Source: Escarpia spicata
Taxonomy: Eukaryota > Annelida > Polychaeta > Sabellida > Siboglinidae
DNA: 64,000 nt
Direction: 5' to 3'
Assembly: GCA_963995525.1 (NCBI GenBank)
Contig: CAXEFP010000887.1
Location: 1,488,001 to 1,552,000 of the forward strand
The notes beneath the pieces are model-generated. The model searched no databases. It had not been told where the DNA came from and saw only the letters and a list, made by a program, of their open reading frames with translations. A program made the translations under genes and the position numbers. Shown here one piece after another: positions 47,774 to 58,684 of this stretch; positions within the stretch are counted from its first letter, which is position 1, and each line of letters opens with the position of its first letter.

Positions 47774-47989
47774 AGGAACATACTGTCTCACTTTTATAAC
47801 TCTTGGTCAACCTGTTTAATTGATGTAGTCTGTTTGCATGACAGTCAAATCTGTCGTCTACTGTTTGTAGCTGTAGCACAAATGACAACTGCCCTGTTAG
47901 CAACCTGTGACCACTGCATTGTCACAAAGATCAGGAGAGTGACTATGGACACAGATACCTACCCTTGCAAGTGGGGTTTTGGGCTAAGG
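47774..47989 (+). CDS. Candidate exon, unrecognised protein with TCDHC motif
   Basis: A 72-codon open segment. A polypyrimidine acceptor region lies before it (TTTCAGGTAG); the strongest AG is 4 bases earlier, and a further acceptor (TTTGTAG) near 47870 would shorten it. The donor is AGG|GTGAGT, phase 0. The most convincing part is TALLATCDHCIVTKIRR and DTDTYPCKWGFGLR. Its phase-0 exit matches the phase-0 entry of 50505-50602. No family is recognised; the 5' half may not be coding. Confidence 0.3.
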
Positions 47990-48060
47990 GTGAGTCGAGG
48001 GGCATTGTTTATTTATTCTCTGTTTCACATATAAATACTCTGCGGCATTGTCGCACTGTC

Positions 48061-49950
48061 TCAGAGATGGTGAGTCAATGACAAGTTACACATTTCCACC
48101 TGTGTGTCTTGTGTTTGCCTTGCCCGGCATTGAGTCGTTGACATCAGGTAGAAGGTCTAACAGGGTTTAGTGTCTCTTCTGTCTTAGAGATGGTGAGTTA
48201 CACATTTCCACCTGTGTGTCTTGTGTTTGCCTTGCCCGGCATAGAGTCGTTGACATCAGGTAGAAGGTCTAACAGGGTTTAGTGTCTCTTCTGTCTTAGA
48301 GATGGTGAGTTACACATTTCCACCTGTGTGTCTTGTGTTTGCCTTGCCCGGCATAGAGTCGTTGACATCAGGTAGAAGGTCTAACAGGGTTTAGTGTCAC
48401 TTCTGTCTTAGAGATGGTGAGTTACACATTTCCACCTGTGTGTCTTGTGTTTGCCTTGCCCGGCATAGAGTCGTTGACATCAGATAGAAGGTCTAACAGG
48501 GTTTAGTGTCTCTTCTGTCTTAGAGATGGTGAGTTACACATTTCCACCTGTGTGTCTTGTGTTTGCCTTGCCCAGCATAGAGTCATTGACATCAGGTAGA
48601 AGGTCTAACAGGGTTTAGTGTCTCTTCTGTCTTAGAGTTGGTGAGTTACACATTTCCACCTGTGTGTCTTGTGTTTGCCTTGCCCGGCATAGAGTCGTTG
48701 ACATCAGGTAGAAGGTCTAACAGGGTTTAGTGTCTCTTCTGTCTTAGAGATGGTGAGTTACACATTTCCACCTGTGTGTCTTGTGTTTGCCTTGCCCGGC
48801 ATAGAGTCGTTGACATCAGGTAGAAGGTCTAACAGGGTTTAGTGTCTCTTCTGTCTTAGAGATGGTGAGTTACACATTTCCACCTGTGTGTCTTGTGTTT
48901 GCCTTGCCCGGCATAGAGTCTTTGACATCAGGTAGAAGGTCTAACAGGGTTTAGTGTCACTTCTGTCTTAGAGATGGTGAGTTACACATTTCCACCTGTG
49001 TGTCTTGTGTTTGCCTTGCCCGGTATAGAGTCGTTGACATCAGGTAGAAGGTCTAACAGGGTTTAGTGTCTCTTCTGTCTTAGAGATGGTGAGTTACACA
49101 TTTCCACCTGTGTGTCTTGTGTTTGCCTTGCCCGGCATAGAGTCGTTGACATCAGATAGAAGGTCTAACAGGGTTTAGTGTCTCTTCTGTCTTAGAGATG
49201 GTGAGTTACACATTTCCACCTGTGTGTCTTGTGTTTGCCTTGCCCAGCATAGAGTCATTGACATCAGGTAGAAGGTCTAACAGGGTTTAGTGTCTCTTCT
49301 GTCTTAGAGTTGGTGAGTTACACATTTCCACCTGTGTGTCTTGTGTTTGCCTTGCCCGGCATAGAGTCGTTGACATCAGGTAGAAGGTCTAACAGGGTTT
49401 AGTGTCTCTTCTGTCTTAGAGATGGTGAGTTACACATTTCCACCTGTGTGTCTTGTGTTTGCCTTGCCCGGCATAGAGTCGTTGACATCAGGTAGAAGGT
49501 CTAACAGGGTTTAGTGTCTCTTCTGTCTTAGAGATGGTGAGTTACACATTTCCACCTGTGTGTCTTGTGTTTGCCTTGCCCGGCATAGAGTCTTTGACAT
49601 CAGGTAGAAGGTCTAACAGGGTTTAGTGTCACTTCTGTCTTAGAGATGGTGAGTTACACATTTCCACCTGTGTGTCTTGTGTTTGCCTTGCCCGGTATAG
49701 AGTCGTTGACATCAGGTAGAAGGTCTAACAGGGTTTAGTGTCTCTTCTGTCTTAGAGATGGTGAGTTACTCATTTCCACCTGTGTGTCTTGTGTTTGCCT
49801 TGCCCGGCATAGAGTCTTTGACATCAGGTAGAAGGTCTAACAGGGTTTAATATCTCTTCTGTCTTAGAGATGGTGAGTTACACATTTCCACCTGTGTGTC
49901 TTGTGTTTGCCTTGCCCGGCATAGAGTCGTTGACATCAGGTAGAAGGTTC
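48061..49950. repeat. 112-bp minisatellite, about 17 units
   Basis: Units contain TCTTAGAGATGGTGAGTTAC, CACCTGTGTGTCTTGTGTTT and GGTCTAACAGGGTTTAGTGT. Marker variants (AGAGTTGG, CGGTATAG) recur 672 bp apart, showing a six-unit block duplication. Each unit holds a perfect GATG|GTGAGT splice-donor-like site. Confidence 0.95.
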
Positions 49951-50334
49951 TGATGTCCTTATTACCTCATCTGTCAACACCCTGTTTATTTTCACTGATG
50001 TCCATATCCAAAACTACATAAAATATCTGCATTTGCGAACCCATCCATTAAAGACAATTGACAATATGAGTCAAAATGACCTCGTTACTCCAAACAGTGC
50101 TTGTGTTCAATTTTACCAATAAATCAAAAGTTACTGAAGGCATAGCATCATATTAGGAATAATTATAATGCTCACAATCTGAGGATTCCATAAAAACAGA
50201 ACATTGTAATTTCACAAGTTTGTCACTTAATAACCACCTTGCTGTGGCACGTCATCAATTAGCTCTAAAATACCGCTACTTCAGGAAAATATTGTTGTCA
50301 GTGGTGTCCACAGTGTGGCAGCACTGTTTCACAA

Positions 50335-51060
50335 GAACATTCAAAGTATGTACCCCTAGTGGCAGTCAGAAGAAACACAAATATTCATATATAAAAGGTA
50401 ATCTAAATACACAGAGCAACTGGTTAAAACTTTGTGATGCGTCGAGCTGCTCTACGAATAAGAACCATTATTGCCGTTAGTCGCAAAGAGTGTTTGTGTT
50501 TCAGAGGAAGTATTCAAACAAGACTGCTTTCAGCAACAGCGACGTTCTTACCACACCCTCAGTGGCGACCCCTAGTGGCAGTCAGAAGAAACACAAGAAG
50601 CCGTGAGTAGCGTTGGACCGACCGGTTTCACGTATTTGTTCGCGATTGTTGTCATTATTGTGGAACCTTGCCATTATTGTCAGCCTGGATCAGTCCCAAA
50701 TTATTTCTGTGACAGTAATGTATAGAAAGTTACTCCGATTAACCTCACTAATATGACACCTTGCTATTCAGGTCACACTGGGCCAGTCTCGAGTTTGACT
50801 TTTACAGAGAGGTTTCACTGTGTCTGGATGTCCAGGTTTTACATATTTTATTACCATACATAACCATTTTCTTCAGAACCAATGCAGTTGTTTAGAAGTG
50901 TTCAAGTTAATTGCAGTGTATTTATAACATATCGCGCAGTACTATCAACTGTGCAAATTGTGAACACAGATCAAGTATTTTAATTACTCTTACAAGCAAT
51001 GCTGACTCTAGACAAGAGGTCACACAATTCATGGGAAATGCTAACCAGCCCATTGTTTTT
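50335..51060. repeat. Segmental duplication, copy 1 (paralogous to 58685-59275)
   Basis: The two regions share the exon, its upstream intron (ACACAGAGCAACT, TTTGTGTTTCAG), and downstream stretches (CAAATTATTTCTGTGACAG, GTATAGAAAGTTAC, AGACAAGAGGTCAC) in the same order and orientation, about 8.3 kb apart. Confidence 0.75.
50505..50602 (+). CDS. Penultimate exon of an unrecognised gene
   Basis: A 98-bp exon between TTTGTGTTTCAG and CC|GTGAGT, 32 codons plus two bases. The product is Ser/Thr-rich with a basic end (SGSQKKHKK). The two leftover bases join the A that opens the exon at 51882 to make Pro, continuing VNKETDNTEDLAE to TAA. The phase agreement supports the pair. A paralogous exon lies at 58825-59022, and a stray copy of its last 25 bases lies at 50352-50377. 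Probably a cytoplasmic or linker tail; no domain is seen. Confidence 0.45.
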
Positions 51061-51881
51061 GGTCAGAATCAATGGATACATTGTGTTTTTAAAAGAATAA
51101 ATTCAAAATTAATAAAATACATTCATTCATGAACCCATATATTAAAAAGTCAATGGAGAGTATGACTCAAAATTACCTAATTTTTCATAAAGTAGCTTTT
51201 TAAAAGTGCTTCAATTTTACAAAATATATCAAATATTACTGAAGGGAGTTGAACAATTGATGTATCAGTTTATAGCAGACACTCTGAGGAACCGAGAAAG
51301 CAACACAACTCCATTTCACAAGTTTGTCACTTAATAGCCACCTTGCTGTGGCACGTCATAAATTAGCTCTAAAACAGCGCTACTTCAGGAAAATATTGTT
51401 GTCAGGGAAATCCCTTGGTGTCCACAGTGTGGCAGCACTGTTTGATAAAAACATTCAAAGTATGTACTTGTGAAGACAACATTAGACCAATCCACGCCAA
51501 CAGTTGATATATGTTGGTTGTTTTAACACACAATTTATGGACCCAGTACATTGCGGTTTGCCTTCACCTCAATCACAATTATATGTGAGACCTCCATGAA
51601 GTTTTGTTGATATACACTGTACCTGCATTGCACCTACAAGGGCGGCATGACGTCTGCTAAATCACATAATTTCAACAACATATTCTGTTACATGTCTGAG
51701 AGCTGCTCGTGTTTGACGTCCATTTTGATGGCTTCATGGATCTTGTTGCTATGTGATAGATTATGTGATGGATAGGTGGATAATAGTAATGTTTCATGTT
51801 CTCTCCACTAGTGATACGACCTGTTGTGTATTTTCAATGTGTCACTTGTGTCTTGTCAACATGTCACTTGTGTTGTTTCAG

Positions 51882-51924
51882 AGTGAATAAAGAAACAGAC
51901 AACACAGAAGATTTGGCCGAGTAA
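51882..51924 (+). CDS. Candidate terminal exon (VNKETDNTEDLAE, stop)
   Basis: The acceptor TTGTGTTGTTTCAG precedes a 1+42-base reading segment ending TAA, in phase with the donor at 50602. The tail is short and acidic. A GT site (GTCAAG|GTAACA, near 51963) follows in the presumed 3' UTR. No AATAAA is obvious nearby, though AATAAA occurs near 52125. Confidence 0.35.
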
Positions 51925-52137
51925 ACGTTTACAGACCGGTCTTCACACGAGTTCGTTGTCAAGGTAACATGTTCACACTGCATGAATTAACACAACCAAC
52001 TTGCTAGATCCATTCAAAGTATCGTATTTGTATAGTGATATATGTAATTCATGAATATTTAGCTATGCCTAACTCTCAATCTTACAATCTCGTGTATGTT
52101 GAAAATAGCATATTGATGTTAATAATAAATCTTGTTT

Positions 52138-53387
52138 TGCATTAAATGAATTTATGCAAATCAGCAAGTTGCATAATAGATTTTATGCAATTGACAGAGC
52201 AAGTCTTCCGCAGGCGCTGGCCTGTGTGCTTGAGTCAATAATAGCTCCTGGATTATCTCACCAGATCAGATTACTCCGTAAGATAATTCACCAATCACAG
52301 CACTGGATTAGTCCAGATGTCTTATCTCTCCGGTCAAGCAGTTACCCAGTGGTAGACGTGTTTTACATTCACTGATAATTTGAAATTTTGTTCATCTTAG
52401 TAAAAGTTATTATTTATCCTAATTCTATTCAGTACTAAATTGACGCTACCTTTTCTGCGTAACCCGGACCGGAGGAAGACCGTCACGATCAGCATTTCAG
52501 CTGAATATCGTTCGTTTTATTTCTAATTCCTTTGTCAGTTTGTGCTGGTGCGTACATCAGTCGACCGTTAGGTTAACATTTGTCAAGTTGTTACAATCAG
52601 ATCATCAGTTATCCCGCATCGGCCTTTAATAATGTCGGCAAATCCTGATCTTAACATTGTAATCCTGGGGCATAGTCACGCCTATTGGTTAGGCGAGTTT
52701 GTTGAATCCGTGGGATTATTGACAGATTTCGTTAAACTAGGTCACAAATGTAACATTTCGTTTATGGGTCGCCGTGGTGCTCGCGTGGGTACTTTCCGCG
52801 AAACTGCGGTACTAGCACGTGTAGCAGCTAACCCTCCCGATGTGATCATAACAATTCTAGGAGGTAACGACCTCAATTCAAAATTGTCCACGTCCCCTCA
52901 AGAAGTCGGGTCAAGTCTTTGCATACTCAATTATCGATGGAAAAAGAGGAAGCCTGTCAGCGCATCAAAACCCCATCAACACAAACTAGTAGAGGATAAA
53001 CCCCCATGTTCATCTACATTGCAAAGAAATGTGGGGAAAGCTTTTTGACATTTTCCAACTTCCTTTTCTACCAACGATGTACAATAGTATTTATTACCTA
53101 CACATTCAATGAAAGGAAGAAAGGAGGGGAGGAGGGCGGATTTCAAATTATCAGTGAATGTAAAACACGTCTACCACTGGGTAACTGCTTGACCGGAGTG
53201 ATAAGACATCTGGACTAATCCAGTGCTGTGATTGGTGGATTATCTTACGGAGCAATCTGATCTGGTGAGATCATCCAGGAGCTGTTATTGACTCAAGCAC
53301 ACAGGCCAGCGCCTGCGGAAGACTTGCTCTGTCAATTGCATAAAATATATTATGCAACTTGTTGATTTGTATCAATTCATTTATGCA
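52138..53387. mobile_element. 1.25-kb inverted-repeat element carrying an SGNH-like frame
   Basis: Near-perfect inverted repeats of about 248 bp (52138-52386 and 53140-53387) face each other. They share TTGACAGAGCAAGTCTTCCG, CACTGGATTAGTCCAGATGT and TTTACATTCACTGATAATTT. The 753-bp centre holds one reading frame (52632-53048). No clear target duplication was found. SGNH/GDSL domains are known as accessory domains in some invertebrate retroelements, including tyrosine-recombinase types, so this may be a deletion derivative of such an element. No recombinase or reverse transcriptase is present. Confidence 0.6.
52632..53048 (+). CDS. Truncated SGNH-hydrolase-like protein (138 aa)
   Basis: The first 80 or so residues look like an SGNH/GDSL hydrolase. 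A first strand leads to VILGHSHAYW, with GHS in the place of the nucleophile block GDS. There follows a glycine block FMGRRGARVGTFRE and a strand ending IITILGGNDL, the GxND block that supplies an oxyanion residue. Family members are usually 180-220 residues and end with a DxxH catalytic block, which is missing. After residue about 92 the sequence becomes Lys/Ser/Pro-rich and unrelated, so the domain is truncated and probably inactive. It sits between long inverted repeats, so it is a transposon gene, not a host enzyme. Confidence 0.5.
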   Translation: MSANPDLNIVILGHSHAYWLGEFVESVGLLTDFVKLGHKCNISFMGRRGARVGTFRETAVLARVAANPPDVIITILGGNDLNSKLSTSPQEVGSSLCILNYRWKKRKPVSASKPHQHKLVEDKPPCSSTLQRNVGKAF

Positions 53388-53429
53388 ATAAACAACACAA
53401 GTCCAATGTAGCAGAGAATCAAAATTAGC

Positions 53430-54760
53430 CAAATAATAATAATAATAATAATAATAAGATAACTTCTATTGCGCCTAAATCCTTGGAAACCAAGCTCAGA
53501 GGCGCATCAAAACAAAAGGGTTGGTCAATCTCAAAGTCCATAAGTAGTTTTCCAGTTGTCAACAGATGGGTCAAGGTGCTAGGGAGCTAAGGTGGATAAG
53601 CAAGGTTGTAAAGATACGTTTTTAAATGACGACGGAATTTTGTAATATTTTCAACTGATCTAACACTAAGAGGAAGCATATTCCAAAGAGTTGGTGCAGC
53701 AACAGAAAAAGCCCTAGTTCCAATGTTAGTGTTGGCTCTAGGAACAAAAAGTAGGTCAGAACTAGATGATCGAAGCTGGATAGATTTTCTTACAGGAGTA
53801 AGCAATAAATGCAAATAAGATGGTTGCTTATTGGACAGTGCCTGATATGTAATGGTACAGATCTTAAAAATTATACGATATCGTACAGGAAGCCAATGTA
53901 AAGACTTCAAAAGTGGCACAGAGCGAGAAAAACGAGGAGATCTTGTAACTACTCTTGCTAGACAATTTTGGACACGCTGAAGTTTTGTGATATCCTTGCT
54001 AGCGATATTATAAAGGAGGGAATTGCAATAGTCAATTCTGCTGCTAACAAGCGCTGTTGCAATAGTCTTGGCAACAGAAAATGACATATACCGGCGAATA
54101 CGGCGAAGATCACGAATATGATAAAAACAGCAGCGACATGTTTGAGATATATGTTGTCGGAAATTGAAGTTTCTATCAAAGATTACTCCTAGATTACGCA
54201 CCGAGGTTGCTGGCGTGATGTACTGATTCAAAATACGCGTAGGGAAAAAACCATCCAGTTTACAACGCTGCATTCGAGTACCAATAATGATCAATTCAGT
54301 TTTATTTGCATTTAATTTCAACTTGCTGTCAGTCATCCAATGGAAGATATCTTGAAGGCAATCACTAAGTTGGTTAAGGGAGCGATTTGTATCCGGGGTA
54401 GCCAACGAAATGTAAATCTGAGTGTCATCAGCATAAAGATGATGATCTAAGTTATGTTTTTGTATAACAGAGCTTAGTGGCGTGGTGTAAAGAGTAAAAA
54501 GCAAAGGCCCAAGAACAGAACCCTGGGGAACACCAAATAAAGCCGGCAGTGCAGCTGAAAAGCAGTTCCCAATCTTTATAGTTTGGTATCTATCAGTTAG
54601 ATACGAAGAAAACCAGCTTAGAGCTGTGCCAGATATGCCGTACCACTTTAATAGGCGTTCAATGAGAATGCTGTGATCAATCGTGTCAAACGCGGCAGAG
54701 AGATCTAGTAAGGTAAGTGCAGTCACTTTACCATTATTAAATGAATGACGTTTATTTATT
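53430..54760 (-). mobile_element. 5'-truncated L2/CR1-like LINE
   Basis: The element runs on the minus strand from a truncation just upstream of the NNGKVTALTLLDLS block to a 3' UTR with GCGCCTCTGAGCTTGG and AGGCGCAATAGAAGTTATC, followed by a (TTA)n tail (53434-53458). That 3' layout is typical of L2/CR1-type LINEs. Only the part 3' of RT motif A remains. Confidence 0.85.
53587..54726 (-). CDS. LINE reverse transcriptase, C-terminal 379 aa (5'-truncated)
   Basis: Open for 379 codons without lesions. RT motif A is LLDLSAAFDTIDH (residues 6-18, with the first catalytic Asp at LSAAFD), motif B is GVPQGSVLGPLLFTLY (about 65-80) and motif C is HLYADDTQIYI (about 95-105, YADD catalytic pair). Then come WMTDSKLKLNANKTE and RNLGVIFD (thumb side), and a C-terminal RVQNCLARVVTR...LHWLPVRYRI block and WNMLPLSVR end, all typical of L2/CR1 clade proteins. 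The frame continues upstream of the first Met for at least 15 codons. The endonuclease and RT N-terminus are missing, so it cannot act alone. The intact frame suggests recent insertion. Confidence 0.85.
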   Translation of the reverse strand: MTALTLLDLSAAFDTIDHSILIERLLKWYGISGTALSWFSSYLTDRYQTIKIGNCFSAALPALFGVPQGSVLGPLLFTLYTTPLSSVIQKHNLDHHLYADDTQIYISLATPDTNRSLNQLSDCLQDIFHWMTDSKLKLNANKTELIIIGTRMQRCKLDGFFPTRILNQYITPATSVRNLGVIFDRNFNFRQHISQTCRCCFYHIRDLRRIRRYMSFSVAKTIATALVSSRIDYCNSLLYNIASKDITKLQRVQNCLARVVTRSPRFSRSVPLLKSLHWLPVRYRIIFKICTITYQALSNKQPSYLHLLLTPVRKSIQLRSSSSDLLFVPRANTNIGTRAFSVAAPTLWNMLPLSVRSVENITKFRRHLKTYLYNLAYPP

Positions 54761-54764
54761 GAAG

Positions 54765-55524
54765 TTGGACCGCTTATCGTGCAGCCGGTTTGGGAATGAC
54801 ATTAATAGGAATGTGAGCTCTAAAATCCAAACCTGATACGACACTGAACCCTTGTACAGTGTCAGCCTTCCGGTTTCTCAGATTCCAAATTCCTACAATC
54901 TTGACAATAACAATATATACATGATTCGTCCCTACCTTGTAATGGACTAAAAACCACTACATGTATAAACATAAGATGTCAAGAATACATACATTCCCCA
55001 CCAAAAACACAACTTCTACTTAGCAAGGTGGGGGTAATTCGCCACAAGGTCACCAAAAACACTGTGACCACCCCATAGAAATTATAGACTGAGTGCATAA
55101 TTATCAACTCAGTGAATATGGATGGAAATTCTGCTAGCAGTTGTTACGATGGACATGATTCAGTTATACAGCTTATGATACCACTATGAAACACTTAAAT
55201 ATTATGTTAAATATTTATTTTGATAGTTATTAATATTATGAGACCAATTAATGAGCACTTGACGAAACAACCCTCCTGTGTTTCGACTTGGAGCTAAATA
55301 AATCGTACGATTCCTTGATGCATGGATTCCATTTCCACCACAGTGGTAGGAGAATGAATGCCGTCATAGCATTCTGTACAGGTAGTAGTGTCTGTAAACT
55401 CAGATATACGTAGGCCTGCATTGTATGTTAACTGGACACTGTTATTTTTAAACAATTAACACATACGCAACTTAACTTTCACCAGTTGATAACAAATTGT
55501 CTATGATGGAATAGTATTAAATCA
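54765..55524. other. No gene seen
   Basis: AT-rich sequence without a long frame, recognisable repeat or RNA. It separates the LINE from the 80-bp minisatellite. Confidence 0.5.
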
Positions 55525-58500
55525 TATTGTACATTGTTGTATCCGTAGACTAGTGGTCAGTGATTCCACAACGCGCTGTCACTTGATCAGGGCATGTTAC
55601 ATCATATTATACATTGTTGTATCTGTAGACTAGTGGTCAGTGATTCCACAACGCTCTGTCACTTGATCAGGGCATGTTTCATCATATTATACATTGTTGT
55701 ATATGTAGACTAGTGGTCAGTGATTCCACAACGCTCTGTCACTTGATCAGGGCATGTTACATCATATTATACATAGTTGTATCCATAGACTAGTGGTCAG
55801 TGACTCGACAACGCGCTGTCACTTGATCAGGGCATGTTACATCATATTATACATTGTTGTATCTGTAGACTAGTGGTCAGTGATTCCACAACGCTCTGTC
55901 ACTTGATCAGGGCATGTTTCAACATATTATACATTGTTGTATCTGTAGACTAGTGGTCAGTGATTCCACAACGCTCTGTCACTTGATCAGGGCATGTTAC
56001 ATCATATTATACATTGTTGTATCCATAGACTAGTGGTCAGTGACTCGACAACGCGCTGTCACTTGATCAGGGCATGTTACATCATATTATACATTGTTGT
56101 ATCCATAGACTAGTGGTCAGTGACTCCACAACGCTCTGTCACTTGATCAGGGCATGTTACATCATATTATACATTGTTGTATCCGTAGACTAGTGGTCAG
56201 TGACTCCACAACGCTCTGTCACTTGATCAGGGCATGTTACATCATATTATACATTGTTGTATCCGTAGACTAGTGGTCAGTGACTCCGCAACGCTCTGTC
56301 ACTTGATCAAGGCATGTTACATCATATTATACATTGTTGTATCCGTAGACTAGTGGTCAGTGACTCGACAACGTGCTGTCACTTGATCAGGGCATGTTAC
56401 ATCATATTATACATTGTTGTATCCGTAGACTAGTGGTCAGTGACTCCGCAACGCTCTGTCACTTGATCGAGGCATGTTACATCATATTATACATTGTTGT
56501 ATCCGTAGACTAGTGGTCAGTGACTCCGCAACGCTCTGTCACTTGATCAAGGCATGTTACATCATATTATACATTGTTGTATCCGTAAACTAGTGGTCTG
56601 TGACTCCGCAACGCTCTGTCACTTGATCAAGGCATGTTACATCATATTATACATTGTTGTATGCGTAGACTAGTGGTCAGTGACTCCGCAACGCTCTGTC
56701 ACTTGATCAAGGCATGTTACATCATATTATACATTGTTGTATCCGTAGACTAGTGGTCAGTGACTCCACAACGCTCTGTCACTTGATCAAGGCATATTAC
56801 ATCATTTTATACATTGTTGTATCTGTAGACTAGTGGTCAGTGACTCCACAACGCGTTGTCACTTGATCAAGGCATGTTACATCATATTATACATTGTTGT
56901 ATCCGTAGACTAGTGGTCAGTGACTCCGCAACGCTCTGTCACTTGATCAAGGCATGTTACATCATTTTATACATTGTTGTATCTGTAGACTAGTGGTCAG
57001 TGACTCCACAACGCGTTGTCACTTGATCAAGGCATGTTACATCATATTATACATTGTTGTATTCGTAGACTAGTGGTCAGTGACTCCCCAACGCTCTGTC
57101 ACTTGATCAAGGCATGTTACATCATATTATACTTTGTTGTATCTGTAGACTAGTGGTCAGTGACTCCACAACGCTCTGTCACTTGATCAAGGCATGTTAC
57201 ATCATATTATACATTGTTGTATCCGTAGACTAGTGGTCAGTGACTCCACAACGCGTTGTCACTTGATCAAGGCATGTTACATCATATTATACATTGTTGT
57301 ATCCGTAGACTAGTGGTCAGTGACTCCGCAACGCTCTGTCACTTGATCAAGGCATGTTACATCATATTATACATTGTTGTATCCGTAGACTAGTGGTCAG
57401 TGACTCGACAACGTGCTGTCACTTGATCAGGGCATGTTACATCATATTATACATTGTTGTATCCGTAGACTAGTGGTCAGTGACTCCGCAACGCTCTGTC
57501 ACTTGATCGAGGCATGTTACATCATATTATACATTGTTGTATCCGTAGACTAGTGGTCAGTGACTCCGCAACGCTCTGTCACTTGATCAAGGCATGTTAC
57601 ATCATATTATACATTGTTGTATCCGTAAACTAGTGGTCTGTGACTCCGCAACGCTCTGTCACTTGATCAAGGCATGTTACATCATATTATACATTGTTGT
57701 ATGCGTAGACTAGTGGTCAGTGACTCCGCAACGCTCTGTCACTTGATCAAGGCATGTTACATCATATTATACATTGTTGTATCCGTAGACTAGTGGTCAG
57801 TGACTCCACAACGCTCTGTCACTTGATCAAGGCATATTACATCATTTTATACATTGTTGTATCTGTAGACTAGTGGTCAGTGACTCCACAACGCGTTGTC
57901 ACTTGATCAAGGCATGTTACATCATATTATACATTGTTGTATCCGTAGACTAGTGGTCAGTGACTCCGCAACGCTCTGTCACTTGATCAAGGCATGTTAC
58001 ATCATTTTATACATTGTTGTATCTGTAGACTAGTGGTCAGTGACTCCACAACGCGTTGTCACTTGATCAAGGCATGTTACATCATATTATACATTGTTGT
58101 ATTCGTAGACTAGTGGTCAGTGACTCCCCAACGCTCTGTCACTTGATCAAGGCATGTTACATCATATTATACTTTGTTGTATCTGTAGACTAGTGGTCAG
58201 TGACTCCACAACGCTCTGTCACTTGATCAAGGCATGTTACATCATATTATACATTGTTGTATCCGTAGACTAGTGGTCAGTGACTCCACAACGCGTTGTC
58301 ACTTGATCAAGGCATGTTACATCATATTATACATTGTTGTATCCGTAGACTAGTGGTCAGTGACTCCACAACGCGTTGTCACTTGATCAAGGCATGTTAC
58401 ATCATATTATACATTGTTGTATCCGTAGACTAGTGGTCAGTGACTCCACAACGCGTTGTCACTTGATCAAGGCATGTTACATCATATTATACTTTGTTAT

Positions 58501-58555
58501 ATCCGTAGACTAGTGGTCAGTGACTCCGCAACGCGCTGTCACTTGATCAAGGCAT
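55525..58555. repeat. 80-bp minisatellite, about 38 units
   Basis: Monomer blocks: ACATCATATTATACATTGTT, GTATCCGTAGACTAGTGGTC, AGTGACTCCACAACGCTCTG and TCACTTGATCAAGGCATGTT. Marker variants recur exactly 1040 bp apart (CGACAACGTGCTG at about 56366 and 57406; TATACTTTG at about 57129 and 58169), a 13-unit block duplication. Confidence 0.95.
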
Positions 58556-58684
58556 GTTATACGGTCCCTGTTTTGGGGGTCATGGTCCATGCTATCAGAA
58601 CACTTAGCAATCATCCTGAATGGGTAACACTGCCTATTCACACAACAGCTCAACTCATGGATATATAAATAATAAAAAGCATGT

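Larger units (their letters stand above)
50036..51470. repeat. Diverged ~330-bp direct duplication (50036-50350 and 51126-51470)
   Basis: Both segments run from AACCCAT...ATTAAAG through TTTCACAAGTTTGTCACTTA, CACCTTGCTGTGGCACGTCA and CAGGAAAATATTGTTGTCAG to ACATTCAAAGTATGTAC, about 1.1 kb apart with moderate divergence. The copy at 51126 is longer by insertions. Confidence 0.75.

Noticed and set aside
52154..52375. 73-codon frame in the left inverted repeat of the SGNH element
   Set aside because: The right inverted repeat does not keep the frame (an in-frame stop in its counterpart), so it reads as terminal repeat sequence, not a gene.
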